The position numbers were made by a program, and so were the translations under genes. A model generated the notes under the pieces. The model did no database searches. It was not told the DNA's origin and saw only the letters and a program-made list of their open reading frames with translations. A stretch of DNA of 64,000 nucleotides from Halobacteriovorax marinus SJ. Lineage in GTDB: Bacteria; Bdellovibrionota; Bacteriovoracia; Bacteriovoracales; Bacteriovoracaceae. Positions 22,521 through 31,149 of the stretch are shown here, in pieces (position 1 is the first letter of the stretch; each line of letters begins with the position of its first letter). The stretch spans positions 1,550,001 to 1,614,000 of the forward strand of contig NC_016620.1 of the NCBI RefSeq assembly GCF_000210915.2, in the 5' to 3' direction.

Positions 22521-24903
22521 GTCATTAATTCTCTCGCTATTTCTATTAACTTCTAATGTCCGCGCTCAAAGTGAAGCGGAGATATTTTCTAAAGTCTTTA
22601 AGACAAAAACGAGATGGGTTCCAACTGCTATTTACTTCCAGGGAAGTGAGATTGGTGAAGTGCCTGTTAAGTATACTAATAATATTCCAAGTGATGTATT
22701 AAATATTTCTTCTCTTCTATCATCAATTGTTCGAGATGATGTGATATTAAAAGATGAACAAATGAGCTTTAAGGAGCTATCCGCTTTAGGTGTTTCGCTC
22801 TCTTTAAATGAAGAGAAATTTTATATTGAAGCCTTTATTGATCCAAAGAAAATTAGAGAGAAGGTTACAAATTTTAATTTAGAGTACCGTCCTAAGTGGG
22901 TTAATAAAATTACTCGTCCAAGTGATTTCTCTTTTTATACAAATCTCTATTACTACAACCCTTACAAGCACAATAGTAATAGAAATGATGGAAATGAATT
23001 AGATATTCAACCCAACTTCAATTTTAAAGGTCTAGTTATTGAATCATCTCATACTTATAAAGACGATGAACTACATAGAAGAAGCACTCGAGCGCTCTAT
23101 GATTTTCAAACTAGAGCAACAAGGCTCTCTCTTGGTGATAGTACAACTCCTAGTACTGATTATCTTTCTGGAATAGGCTTTCTAGGAGCTAGTTATGGGA
23201 AGGACTTCTCTCTTAGGCCATATGATATTACTGTTCCTAGAGGTAAGGCAGAGTTTGAATTAACAGAAGCCTCTACTGTGAGAGTTTTTGTAAATGGAAC
23301 TCTAATAAATATTTTAAAGCTTCAGGCAGGAACCCATAAGCTCGAGGATCTTCCTCTTATTCAAGGCTTAAATCAAATTAAATTAGTTATAGAGTCCGAA
23401 CTTGGAAGGGTTGATGAGATTCTTATTCCTGCGGCTTTTAGTCAGGACTTATTAAAGGTAGGTCTAAGTGATTTCTATTACGGAGTTGGTAAGAAAAGTG
23501 AAATAGTAAATCTAGATAGAGAATACGCAGATGATGATTATATTTACACTGCTTTCTATCGCCGTGGAATAAGTGATAAATTTACACTTGGAGGTTTTTT
23601 CCAAGCTGATACAAAGGCTAGACTACTTGGTTCTGACCAAGTGTTCTCTACGAAATTTGGTCAATTTAAAACCCAAGTTGCCGCACTTGATTCAAATTTA
23701 GATACTGGCTACTCGGCAAAGGCTGAATATTTCTTCTTGGATCAGAGAACTGTCGGAACGGCCGCATCAGGTCATCTCTTTGGGTTTGAGCACAGAAATA
23801 AGAACTTCAAATTAATTGATCAACTGAACCCTCTAGGCTTTGATCGAAATATCTTAAGTTATGCTTTTAATAAGAATATCTATGGTTACTCCTATCGTAT
23901 TGGAGGTCAATATGAGAGTAATGAATTAAATCGCGATACTTGGGCCCTTACTGGTAGTTTAGGTAAGACTTTCAAGAGAAGACTAAATGTAAACACTGTT
24001 TCAACATATAGAACATTAGTTAATGGAGATGATAATTTTGAAGTCTCTATTTACTTTAGTTGGTTTCTCCCTGAAAAGGGACATAATTTCTATGGAAGTT
24101 ATAATTCTCTAAGTAAGACAACTCAGGCATCTCTTCAGAAAATTAAAACGTCTAGTAGTGATAAGTTAACTTATCAATTAACTGGGAGAAATTCATCTCT
24201 AGAAAAGTCTCTTGAGTTTGATAGTCGCTATGATCACGAGCGATTTGAAGTCGGTGTTAGACACTCTCAATTAGACAGTACTGCTAGAGATGAAGGTTGG
24301 AATTCTTATGAAGGAAGTGTGAAGTTTGCAACGGCCTTTGCTTATCTCGATGGAAAGTACACTGTAGGTAGACCTATTACAAATTCATTTGCCATCCTCA
24401 CTCGAGATAAGCATTTAGAGGATGAACAGATTCTAATAAGTAGTAATGGAGATAATATTGCCAAGGGTGATTTATTTAATAATATTCTAATCTCTAAAAT
24501 TCAGCCTTACCGCTACTATAAAGTTACTGCTGATAGTGCACTATTAAGTGATGGTCTTTCAATCGAAGAAAGTGACTTTGCTCTTATGCCTACATATAAA
24601 TCTGGCTCTTTGATCTCTCTTCAGTCAAAAGGAGCGATGTCTGTCTTTGGAACTATCTTCTTACCAGATAGAACAAGAGTTGCCCTCGCAACTTTTGATG
24701 TTCTAGACGCTAAGGGGAGAGTTGTCTACGGCAGCTTTACTAATAGAAAGGGGAGAATTCTAGTAGAAGGCCTAGAAGAAGGTGAGTATCAAGTCTTACT
24801 TAGACATCAAGATGAGAATTACGTTTCTCGCTTTACTCTTCCAAAAGATAAAGTTGGATTTGTAGATATTGGAAATCTTAATTTAACCAAGGTTAAGAAA
24901 TGA
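22513..24903 (+). CDS. Outer-membrane usher protein (FimD/PapC-type)
   Basis: The 796-residue protein has a signal peptide (MNKSLILSLFLLTSNVRA) and lies between chaperone and tip-subunit genes. It forms the outer-membrane pore through which subunits are assembled. Visible are the N-terminal periplasmic domain with VPTAIYFQGSEIGEVPVKY, the plug-like segment ASTVRVFVNGTLINILKLQAG with VPRGKAEFEL upstream, the beta-barrel region, and C-terminal domains ending VALATFDVLDAKGRVVYGSF and GLEEGEYQVLL. The length fits the archaic branch. The ATG at 22513 overlaps the chaperone stop; a TTG one codon earlier is possible. Confidence 0.92.
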   Translation: MNKSLILSLFLLTSNVRAQSEAEIFSKVFKTKTRWVPTAIYFQGSEIGEVPVKYTNNIPSDVLNISSLLSSIVRDDVILKDEQMSFKELSALGVSLSLNEEKFYIEAFIDPKKIREKVTNFNLEYRPKWVNKITRPSDFSFYTNLYYYNPYKHNSNRNDGNELDIQPNFNFKGLVIESSHTYKDDELHRRSTRALYDFQTRATRLSLGDSTTPSTDYLSGIGFLGASYGKDFSLRPYDITVPRGKAEFELTEASTVRVFVNGTLINILKLQAGTHKLEDLPLIQGLNQIKLVIESELGRVDEILIPAAFSQDLLKVGLSDFYYGVGKKSEIVNLDREYADDDYIYTAFYRRGISDKFTLGGFFQADTKARLLGSDQVFSTKFGQFKTQVAALDSNLDTGYSAKAEYFFLDQRTVGTAASGHLFGFEHRNKNFKLIDQLNPLGFDRNILSYAFNKNIYGYSYRIGGQYESNELNRDTWALTGSLGKTFKRRLNVNTVSTYRTLVNGDDNFEVSIYFSWFLPEKGHNFYGSYNSLSKTTQASLQKIKTSSSDKLTYQLTGRNSSLEKSLEFDSRYDHERFEVGVRHSQLDSTARDEGWNSYEGSVKFATAFAYLDGKYTVGRPITNSFAILTRDKHLEDEQILISSNGDNIAKGDLFNNILISKIQPYRYYKVTADSALLSDGLSIEESDFALMPTYKSGSLISLQSKGAMSVFGTIFLPDRTRVALATFDVLDAKGRVVYGSFTNRKGRILVEGLEEGEYQVLLRHQDENYVSRFTLPKDKVGFVDIGNLNLTKVKK

Positions 24904-25796
24904 AGTTTTTAGCAATCATTCTTTTTTTTATCACACTAAATACTTATGCTGATTATTGCCCTATCTATATTTCTACAGGCAATGTGGACTTTGTTCAGTC
25001 TAGTAGTGATCAGAGTGTTGCTATTGATCTTCATATCTACCGTTTTAGCTCATCAAATCAATGTAGGCAATACGATTTAGGTGTAACAACTGGGTCGGCG
25101 AATAGCTACTCTAGAAAACTTTATAATGGTGCCCATTCTCTAAATTATAATATTTATAAAAGTGAATACACTTCAACTCCTCTTAGAAGTATAAACGATG
25201 CGAGAAATAATTCAGAAAGAATACGATTTAGGATGGACTCTTGGTATACAAGAATAACTCTATATGTACGCTTACCAGCACCTGGATCAGGTCTTCAGAA
25301 TGGACTCTATACTGATACTACTCAGATTCAGGTCTATCCCAGAGGAAATAATACTGGTGGAGGATATACAAACCTTACAACTAATCTAAATATTCAATCT
25401 AATATCAATCTCTCTCTTGTTGCAAGAGGAGGGCAGTATGATGAAAATCAAACGGCCTATACTTTAGACTTTGGATCAATGAGTGCGGGGAAACTTAGAA
25501 GTTTTGATCTAATAGTAAAATCTAATACTGGGTATAGAATAAACGTTTCTAGTGAGTATGATGGAGCTCTCGCCCATAATCAAAATAATTCATACAAGGT
25601 CGGTTATAACTTTGGAGTGAATGGATCTAATATGAGTTTAGTAGGTTCCAAAAATTCCCCTAGGCAAATTTATTCTTCAAATGGTGCGAGTACTAATGGC
25701 CAAGTAATCGAGATCGATATCTCTCTTTTGAGTGTTAATGGTAAACTCTCTGGAAACTATTCTGACTATATCTACTTTACTGCTATTAGCAATTAG
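24900..25796 (+). CDS. Tip adhesin-like subunit with two SCPU-type domains
   Basis: The 298-residue secreted protein (signal MKFLAIILFFITLNTYA) has an N-terminal domain with cysteines (YCPIYIS, NQCRQYD) ending GLYTDTTQIQVYPR. A second pilin-like domain follows, NLSLVARGGQYDENQTAYTLDFGSM ... SGNYSDYIYFTAISN, which carries the terminal strand typical of fimbrial subunits. The two-domain plan (receptor-binding domain plus pilin domain) fits a fibre tip. It overlaps the usher stop by four bases (ATGA) and completes the locus. Confidence 0.82.
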   Translation: MKFLAIILFFITLNTYADYCPIYISTGNVDFVQSSSDQSVAIDLHIYRFSSSNQCRQYDLGVTTGSANSYSRKLYNGAHSLNYNIYKSEYTSTPLRSINDARNNSERIRFRMDSWYTRITLYVRLPAPGSGLQNGLYTDTTQIQVYPRGNNTGGGYTNLTTNLNIQSNINLSLVARGGQYDENQTAYTLDFGSMSAGKLRSFDLIVKSNTGYRINVSSEYDGALAHNQNNSYKVGYNFGVNGSNMSLVGSKNSPRQIYSSNGASTNGQVIEIDISLLSVNGKLSGNYSDYIYFTAISN

Positions 25797-25875
25797 TCAT
25801 TAGTAAGTAGTTTAAATTGTTATTAAGATATTAGGTTTTCCTAATAAGTTGTATAAGAAAAACTTTATTTTTTTG

Positions 25876-25894
25876 TTGCCACTTTATTGCCACT
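25876..25894 (+). promoter_or_regulatory. Direct repeat and possible promoter before purF
   Basis: TTGCCACT occurs at 25876-25883 and 25887-25894, start-to-start 11 bases, about one helical turn. The first copy can serve as a -35 (TTGCCA) with TAAAAC 16 bases downstream as a weak -10. The repeat may be a regulator site for the purine operon. Confidence 0.4.
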
Positions 25895-25934
25895 CTGTAA
25901 AACTCTCTTCATAACTTGAATGGAGAAAGTAAGA

Positions 25935-27404
25935 ATGTGTGGTGTAACAGCTATATTACACAGCAAAACTTCCTCGAACGAATCGCTCAACGCTGATGCT
26001 ACTTATGATGTTTATCGCTCCCTGCTCAAGTTACAACATCGAGGTCAAGATGCTGCCGGAATTGTTGCTTACAATTCTAGCGAAAAGAGATTTCACTCTC
26101 ATCGCTCAATAGGGCTTGTGAATGATATCTTCAATGAATCAAATATTGCTCTGATGAAAGGCGACATGGCCATAGGTCACACTCGCTACGCTACGACTGG
26201 TTCTGATTCTTTAAATGATATTCAGCCACTTCTAACAGGATACCCCCTAGGACTTGCACTCGCTCACAATGGAAATATTGTAAATTATCATGACCTAGCT
26301 AGAGAAATAAATTCAAAGAGCTCGGCACAGCTTCTTACGAATAACGATATAGAGCTCTTTCAAAATATTTGGTGTCAGAGTTTTTCAGTTTGCAAGGATA
26401 ATTCTCTCGCTGCATTGATTGATGGATCTAGAAGAATATTTAATGATCTAAAGGGCGCTTATGCATTAGTTGGTATTCTAGGAGAGCGAGGAATTTTTGG
26501 TCTCAGAGATCCGTATGGAATACGTCCTCTATGTCTTGGTATGAGGGAGTCAGATGGAAGAAAGAGCTGGATTCTTTGCTCTGAAACTAGCTCTCTTATT
26601 CAGCTAGGTTTTGACTATATAAGAGATATCTCTCCTGGAGAGTTGATATTTATAGATAGAGATGGAGAGATTTTCTCACGAGTTCTTGTAGATCAAAAAA
26701 GACCGTCGACATGTATGTTTGAGTGGGTTTATTTCTCAGCAGCTGAATCTTCAATTGAAAATAGAGATGTTTATTCCGTAAGGCTTGCTCTAGGAACACT
26801 TTTAGCAAATCAAATTAAAAGCAAGTATGGAAATATATTAAATCACTTTGATATTGTTTGCCCCGTCCCCGATACCAGTCGTACAGCGGCCATTGCTTTG
26901 GCGGAAACTCTAAATCTTCCTTACAGAGAAGGGCTTATTAAGAACCGTTATTCGCAAAGAAGTTTTATATTAAGTAGTGATCAGCAAAGGCAAAGAGCAA
27001 TAGAGAATAAACTCACTCCCATTATTAGTGAGATAAAGGATAAGAATATTCTTCTTGTCGATGACAGTATTGTTCGAGGTACCACTAGTAGACGAATAAT
27101 TTCTTTATTAAAAATGTATGGGGCAAAGAGCGTTACAATGGCAATTACTTGCCCTCCTATAAAGTATGGGTGTTTCTATGGAGTGGACTTTCCCGACACT
27201 TCATCATTAATTGCTTCAAATAAAATTATATCTGAAATTGAATTAGAAGTTGGAGCAAAGGCCATTGAGTATTTAACAATTGATAACTTGGAAGAGAGTA
27301 TTTCTCATAAAGGAATTTGTGATGCTTGCTTGAGCGGACAATATCCTACGGATATTTCTGCAAGTGAAGAGTTTTCTAAAAGAAGAAGTGAATTAAGAAT
27401 ATAG
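25935..27404 (+). CDS. purF: Amidophosphoribosyltransferase (first step of purine synthesis)
   Basis: Converts PRPP and glutamine to phosphoribosylamine. From 25935 the product is 489 residues and starts MCGVTA, exposing the Cys2 glutaminase nucleophile. An ATG at 25920 would add a five-residue propeptide, as in Bacillus-type enzymes. GGAG at 25922-25925 favours 25935. The PRPP loop LLVDDSIVRGTTSRR is present. Cysteines in TCMFEWVYFS, KYGCFYG and CDACLSG match the 4Fe-4S ligands of the Bacillus subtilis type. First of nine purine genes on one strand. Confidence 0.97.
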   Translation: MCGVTAILHSKTSSNESLNADATYDVYRSLLKLQHRGQDAAGIVAYNSSEKRFHSHRSIGLVNDIFNESNIALMKGDMAIGHTRYATTGSDSLNDIQPLLTGYPLGLALAHNGNIVNYHDLAREINSKSSAQLLTNNDIELFQNIWCQSFSVCKDNSLAALIDGSRRIFNDLKGAYALVGILGERGIFGLRDPYGIRPLCLGMRESDGRKSWILCSETSSLIQLGFDYIRDISPGELIFIDRDGEIFSRVLVDQKRPSTCMFEWVYFSAAESSIENRDVYSVRLALGTLLANQIKSKYGNILNHFDIVCPVPDTSRTAAIALAETLNLPYREGLIKNRYSQRSFILSSDQQRQRAIENKLTPIISEIKDKNILLVDDSIVRGTTSRRIISLLKMYGAKSVTMAITCPPIKYGCFYGVDFPDTSSLIASNKIISEIELEVGAKAIEYLTIDNLEESISHKGICDACLSGQYPTDISASEEFSKRRSELRI

Positions 27405-27414
27405 GAGATAAGAA

Positions 27415-28137
27415 ATGAAGAGAGCATTAGTTTTATTTGGTAGTGTGAGTGATCAATATATCTATGATGATATTATAAGTGAGCTTAAAAAAGAGTATCT
27501 TGTGGATTTTCAAGTTATTTCGGCCCACAGAAATCCTGAGGACTTAAAAGATAGACTAGATAGAGATGATTTTGATTTCATTATTGCTGGAGCGGGCCTA
27601 GCTGCTCATCTTCCAGGAGTTTGTGCTTCTTTAACTAAGAGACCTGTCTTTGGTGTCTATGTTCCAGCAAACTTTAGTGGCCTTGACTCTCTTTTATCTA
27701 TTCTTCAAATGCCTTTTGGTGTTCCTGTTGCAACACTTAATCCTAATAATATAGATATCGTCGCAAAAGTATTAAAAGCGATCGATAGTAGGGATAAAAA
27801 ATCTATCAATATTGTAGTAGGTAAAGAAGTTAGAGAATACGAATCGACTCAGAGTGAATTAAAGAGGTTGAGTCAGTTTGGTGAAGAGAATGGAGTTTCT
27901 CTAAATATTAATGAGAACTTTAGTGATGTTGAGTTCAATATAGTTCTTGCCCATCATGACTTTAAAAAAGAGATGAGAGAGGATGCATTCTATATTCCTC
28001 TACTTAATGCTTCTGAAAAAAAGTCACCTAGTTATGGCCTTAAAATTCTAGAAAGAGTTGATAATGGTGCCATTTGGTTTGGTGTCAACAACTCAAGAAA
28101 TGCACTCAAATTTTATTTAAACTTAAGAGGAGAATAG
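27415..28137 (+). CDS. purE: PurE-type AIR carboxylase/mutase with C-terminal extension
   Basis: The first ~135 residues are PurE-like: FGSVSDQYIYDD, QVISAHRNPEDL, FIIAGAGLAAHLPGV and FGVYVPANFSGLDSLLSI, the site that binds carboxyaminoimidazole ribotide. The usual GGAAHLPG is GLAAHLPG here. Normal PurE is about 160-170 residues; this one is 240. The last ~100 residues (from about KSINIVVGKEV) match nothing I know and may be an added domain. No purK is in the operon, so a class II PurE acting directly on AIR with CO2 is plausible. RBS GGAG. Confidence 0.9.
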   Translation: MKRALVLFGSVSDQYIYDDIISELKKEYLVDFQVISAHRNPEDLKDRLDRDDFDFIIAGAGLAAHLPGVCASLTKRPVFGVYVPANFSGLDSLLSILQMPFGVPVATLNPNNIDIVAKVLKAIDSRDKKSINIVVGKEVREYESTQSELKRLSQFGEENGVSLNINENFSDVEFNIVLAHHDFKKEMREDAFYIPLLNASEKKSPSYGLKILERVDNGAIWFGVNNSRNALKFYLNLRGE

Positions 28138-28138
28138 T

Positions 28139-29233
28139 ATGAATCTAATTAAGGAAGGGTCTGTTAAAGATATTTATCACTTTGAAAATGACTTATTGTT
28201 TAAGTTCTCTGATCGTTACTCTGTTTTTGACTGGGGGGAGATGCCAGATCTAATCCCTGATAAAGGAGAATCTCTATTAGAATTTTCTTATAATACGTTT
28301 AAATTTCTTGAAAATAGTGAGAATTGGAAAAATTGGAAACCTAAAGACATCGCGGTCGAAGGAAATTATTACCTCTGTAAAACTTTAAAAGATTTTCGAG
28401 AAAGAGGTGTAAAGACACACCTTCTAGATAAAGTTTTAATGGATGGAAAAAACTATTTAAAAGTAAAGAAAGTTCATGTGCCAAATATCGAGTTCAAAGA
28501 TAAGTCCTGGGACTATCGTGAGTTTACAAAGAAGCCCAGACCTATAAATACAATAATTCCATTAGAGGTAATTTTCCGCTTTGGTGTACCTAAGGGAAGT
28601 TCGCTCTTGGGTAGGGTTAGCGATGATACATATCTTGAAGAATTAGGTTTAAGTACTAGGCCTAAAGAGGGTGATACGTTCAAGTCTCCTGTAATTGAAT
28701 TTTCTACAAAACTAGAAGATAGAGACCAATATATTGACGGGGCGAGGGCCATGGATATTTCCGGTCTAAGTTTAGTTGAGTTTGAGAAATTAAAATCTAT
28801 TACGCTTCTTCTCTCTTTAAGGCTTAGAGATTACTTTCAAGACTTAGGAATTGATATGTGGGATGGAAAGTTTGAGTTTGCATTTGCTGACTATGATGAA
28901 GAGGGAAAGAGAGAGATTCAGTTAATCGATTCTATTGGACCTGATGAGTTACGTTTAATAAAGGACGGGGTTCAACTCTCTAAAGAAGTTCTAAGGTCTT
29001 TGTACCTACAAACTCCATGGCATGAAAATGTAATGAAGTCTAAGAGCACAGCTAAGAGAGAGAATCGAATTGATTGGAAGGAAATTTGTATCAATGAACT
29101 CAAGAGCACTCCCTCTAAATTAGAAAGAGAAAAAATAGAAACAATTTCTAAGATGTATAAAGGACTAAGTCTTGCGACAAGTAAAAAGAGGGAATTACTT
29201 GATCAATGTATTCCCCTAATTAAGGAGTTCTAA
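28139..29233 (+). CDS. purC: SAICAR synthase
   Basis: Joins aspartate to CAIR using ATP. Motifs include the start LIKEGSVKDIYHFENDLLFK, SDRYSVFDWG, the Arg/Asp-rich IPLEVIFRFGVPKGSSLLGR, and LIDSIGPDELRL near the C-terminal region. At 364 residues it is much longer than E. coli PurC (237), with insertions through the middle and a helical C-terminal extension; long PurC forms exist in other bacteria and eukaryotes. It follows purE with one base between stop and ATG. Confidence 0.92.
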   Translation: MNLIKEGSVKDIYHFENDLLFKFSDRYSVFDWGEMPDLIPDKGESLLEFSYNTFKFLENSENWKNWKPKDIAVEGNYYLCKTLKDFRERGVKTHLLDKVLMDGKNYLKVKKVHVPNIEFKDKSWDYREFTKKPRPINTIIPLEVIFRFGVPKGSSLLGRVSDDTYLEELGLSTRPKEGDTFKSPVIEFSTKLEDRDQYIDGARAMDISGLSLVEFEKLKSITLLLSLRLRDYFQDLGIDMWDGKFEFAFADYDEEGKREIQLIDSIGPDELRLIKDGVQLSKEVLRSLYLQTPWHENVMKSKSTAKRENRIDWKEICINELKSTPSKLEREKIETISKMYKGLSLATSKKRELLDQCIPLIKEF

Positions 29234-29234
29234 A

Positions 29235-30506
29235 ATGAAAATTGCTATCCTAGGTAGTGGTGCAAGGGAGCATGCCTTAGCCTGGAGAATACTCAGTGAT
29301 CTCTCTGAAGGATATGTAACAGTTATTCCTGGTAATGATGGAATGAGTCTCAATGAGAGAATTCGTTGCGTGAGTTGGGATGGTGAAATAGAGTCTCTTT
29401 TAGAATCATTAAAAAATCTAGAAATTGAATTCGTAATTATTGGACCTGAAGATTTACTCTCAAGGGGCGTCGCAGATAGTATAAGAGCCATCGGTATTGA
29501 TGTACTTGGTCCTTCTAAAGTTGCTTCAATGATTGAATCCTCTAAAGAATTTTCTAAGGAATTTATGCACGAATATAATATTCCTACTGCTAATTTCCAT
29601 ATCATCAAAGACTACTTTAAGGGAATAGAACTTATCGATAGTTGGAAAGAGTCTTCAGCTCCAGTTGTAAAGGCCTCTGGCCTAGCTAAGGGTAAGGGGG
29701 TCTTTGTTTGTGAGAGTAGAGATGAGGCAAAAGAGTCGCTCTATAATCTTATGAGAAATGATCACTACTTCCTAAGAGATAATACCATTTTAATTGAAGA
29801 GAGGCTTATCGGTAGAGAGGTATCAGCATTTGCTCTCTTTGATGGAAAGTCTTACAAAACCATCGGCAACTGCTTTGATTATAAGAGAAGAGATGAAGGT
29901 GATCTCGGCCCAAATACTGGTGGTATGGGTGCTATTTGTTCCGACTCTCTTATCAGCGAAGAAATACAGCTAGAGATTAATGAAAAAGTCTTTGATCGTT
30001 TTTTAGAGGGAATGAAGAAGAGAGGGATTGAGTATAAAGGAGTCCTCTTTGCTGGGATCATTCTCACTGACCAGGGCGTAAAGGTGATTGAGTTTAATGC
30101 GAGATTTGGAGATCCTGAGACACAAGCACTTATGCCATGTTTAAAAGGAAATCTATTAGAAAACCTCCATCTTTGCAGCAGAGGTGAGATGAACTCAACA
30201 AGCGATCTTGTAATAGAGGGGAGCTGTGTTCACACAGTTGTTGCAAGTGGGGGATATCCTTTTACAGAAGGTGAGAAAGCTCAATTTAATTGCCAAATAC
30301 CAATATGTAATCTTCTTGGTCGTAATTCTATTTTCTATGCAGGAGTTAAATTTGAAGACTTCTCTCTAGTAAATACGGGAGGTCGCGTACTTGGTATCTC
30401 TTCTTTTGGCGATGACTTAGAGACAGCTAGATCTGAAGCCTATTTATCAATTCCTCTTGTCACATTCAAGGGGTCACAGTGGAGAGAAGATATTGGACTC
30501 AGTTAG
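29235..30506 (+). CDS. purD: Phosphoribosylamine-glycine ligase (GAR synthetase)
   Basis: ATP-grasp enzyme joining glycine to phosphoribosylamine. The 423-residue product has the N-domain IAILGSGAREHALAW, VIIGPEDLLSRGVAD, the ATP-grasp core APVVKASGLAKGKGVFVC and VIEFNARFGDPETQALM. RBS AAGGAG lies seven bases upstream of the ATG, one base after the purC stop. The C-terminal Gly-rich VNTGGRVLGISS is typical. Intact. Confidence 0.97.
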   Translation: MKIAILGSGAREHALAWRILSDLSEGYVTVIPGNDGMSLNERIRCVSWDGEIESLLESLKNLEIEFVIIGPEDLLSRGVADSIRAIGIDVLGPSKVASMIESSKEFSKEFMHEYNIPTANFHIIKDYFKGIELIDSWKESSAPVVKASGLAKGKGVFVCESRDEAKESLYNLMRNDHYFLRDNTILIEERLIGREVSAFALFDGKSYKTIGNCFDYKRRDEGDLGPNTGGMGAICSDSLISEEIQLEINEKVFDRFLEGMKKRGIEYKGVLFAGIILTDQGVKVIEFNARFGDPETQALMPCLKGNLLENLHLCSRGEMNSTSDLVIEGSCVHTVVASGGYPFTEGEKAQFNCQIPICNLLGRNSIFYAGVKFEDFSLVNTGGRVLGISSFGDDLETARSEAYLSIPLVTFKGSQWREDIGLS

Positions 30507-31149
30507 AAATATTGCCATATTTGCTTCGGGAAGAGGGACTAATGCTCTTAATATAGTCAACTTTGTTGAACAGAATTGTTCAGGGCTAAGAGTTGTTTGT
30601 TTAATTTGCGACCTTGAAGATGCTCCCGTTTTGAATCTCTTAAGAGGGAGAGGTGTAGATTTGAGAGTTATTTCTTCAAAAGGTCTTTCTAAAGAAGAAC
30701 ATGAACAAAGAATTTGGAGTGTACTAGATTCTTTTGATATTGATTGGATTCTCCTTGCTGGTTATATGAGGATTTTATCGAAAGAATTCATCGCTAAGGG
30801 GATTCCAATTGTAAATATACACCCTTCTCTTCTACCTCTTTATCCCGGCTTGCACTCTTATAAGAAATCTTTTGAAAATAGAGATGAGTTCTCTGGTGCG
30901 ACTATACATCTTGTGGATGAGGGAGTGGATACAGGGGCAATAATCTTACAAAAGAAGTTTCCAAGACTCAGAAGCGATTCCTTTGATCAATTCAGAAGAA
31001 GGGGGCTAGAGAATGAGTACGAGCTCTATAGACTCTTTTTATATTTTCTTAATAAGAGTGACTCAAAAGTATATTCACTAATAAATTACTTTACAGGAGA
31101 AAAAAGAGATGAACAGCTATCAAGTGGTGGCCTATCCAAAGGACTTTAG
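30493..31149 (+). CDS. purN: Phosphoribosylglycinamide formyltransferase (GAR transformylase)
   Basis: Transfers formyl from 10-formyl-tetrahydrofolate to GAR. The 218-residue product has IAIFASGRGTNALNIV, the catalytic Asn/His region NIHPSLLPLYPGLHSY, and the downstream Asp in HLVDEGVDTGAIILQ. The TTG at 30493 is preferred, since GGAGAG (30481-30486) precedes it; it overlaps purD by 14 bases. The frame is open to another TTG at 30457 that has no RBS. The 3' end overlaps purL by 41 bases. Confidence 0.93.
   Translation: MDSVRNIAIFASGRGTNALNIVNFVEQNCSGLRVVCLICDLEDAPVLNLLRGRGVDLRVISSKGLSKEEHEQRIWSVLDSFDIDWILLAGYMRILSKEFIAKGIPIVNIHPSLLPLYPGLHSYKKSFENRDEFSGATIHLVDEGVDTGAIILQKKFPRLRSDSFDQFRRRGLENEYELYRLFLYFLNKSDSKVYSLINYFTGEKRDEQLSSGGLSKGL

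Noticed and set aside
25797-25934. Purine riboswitch before purF
   Set aside because: The ~140-base region shows no three-helix purine aptamer with conserved junction bases; only a direct repeat and a small hairpin are seen.
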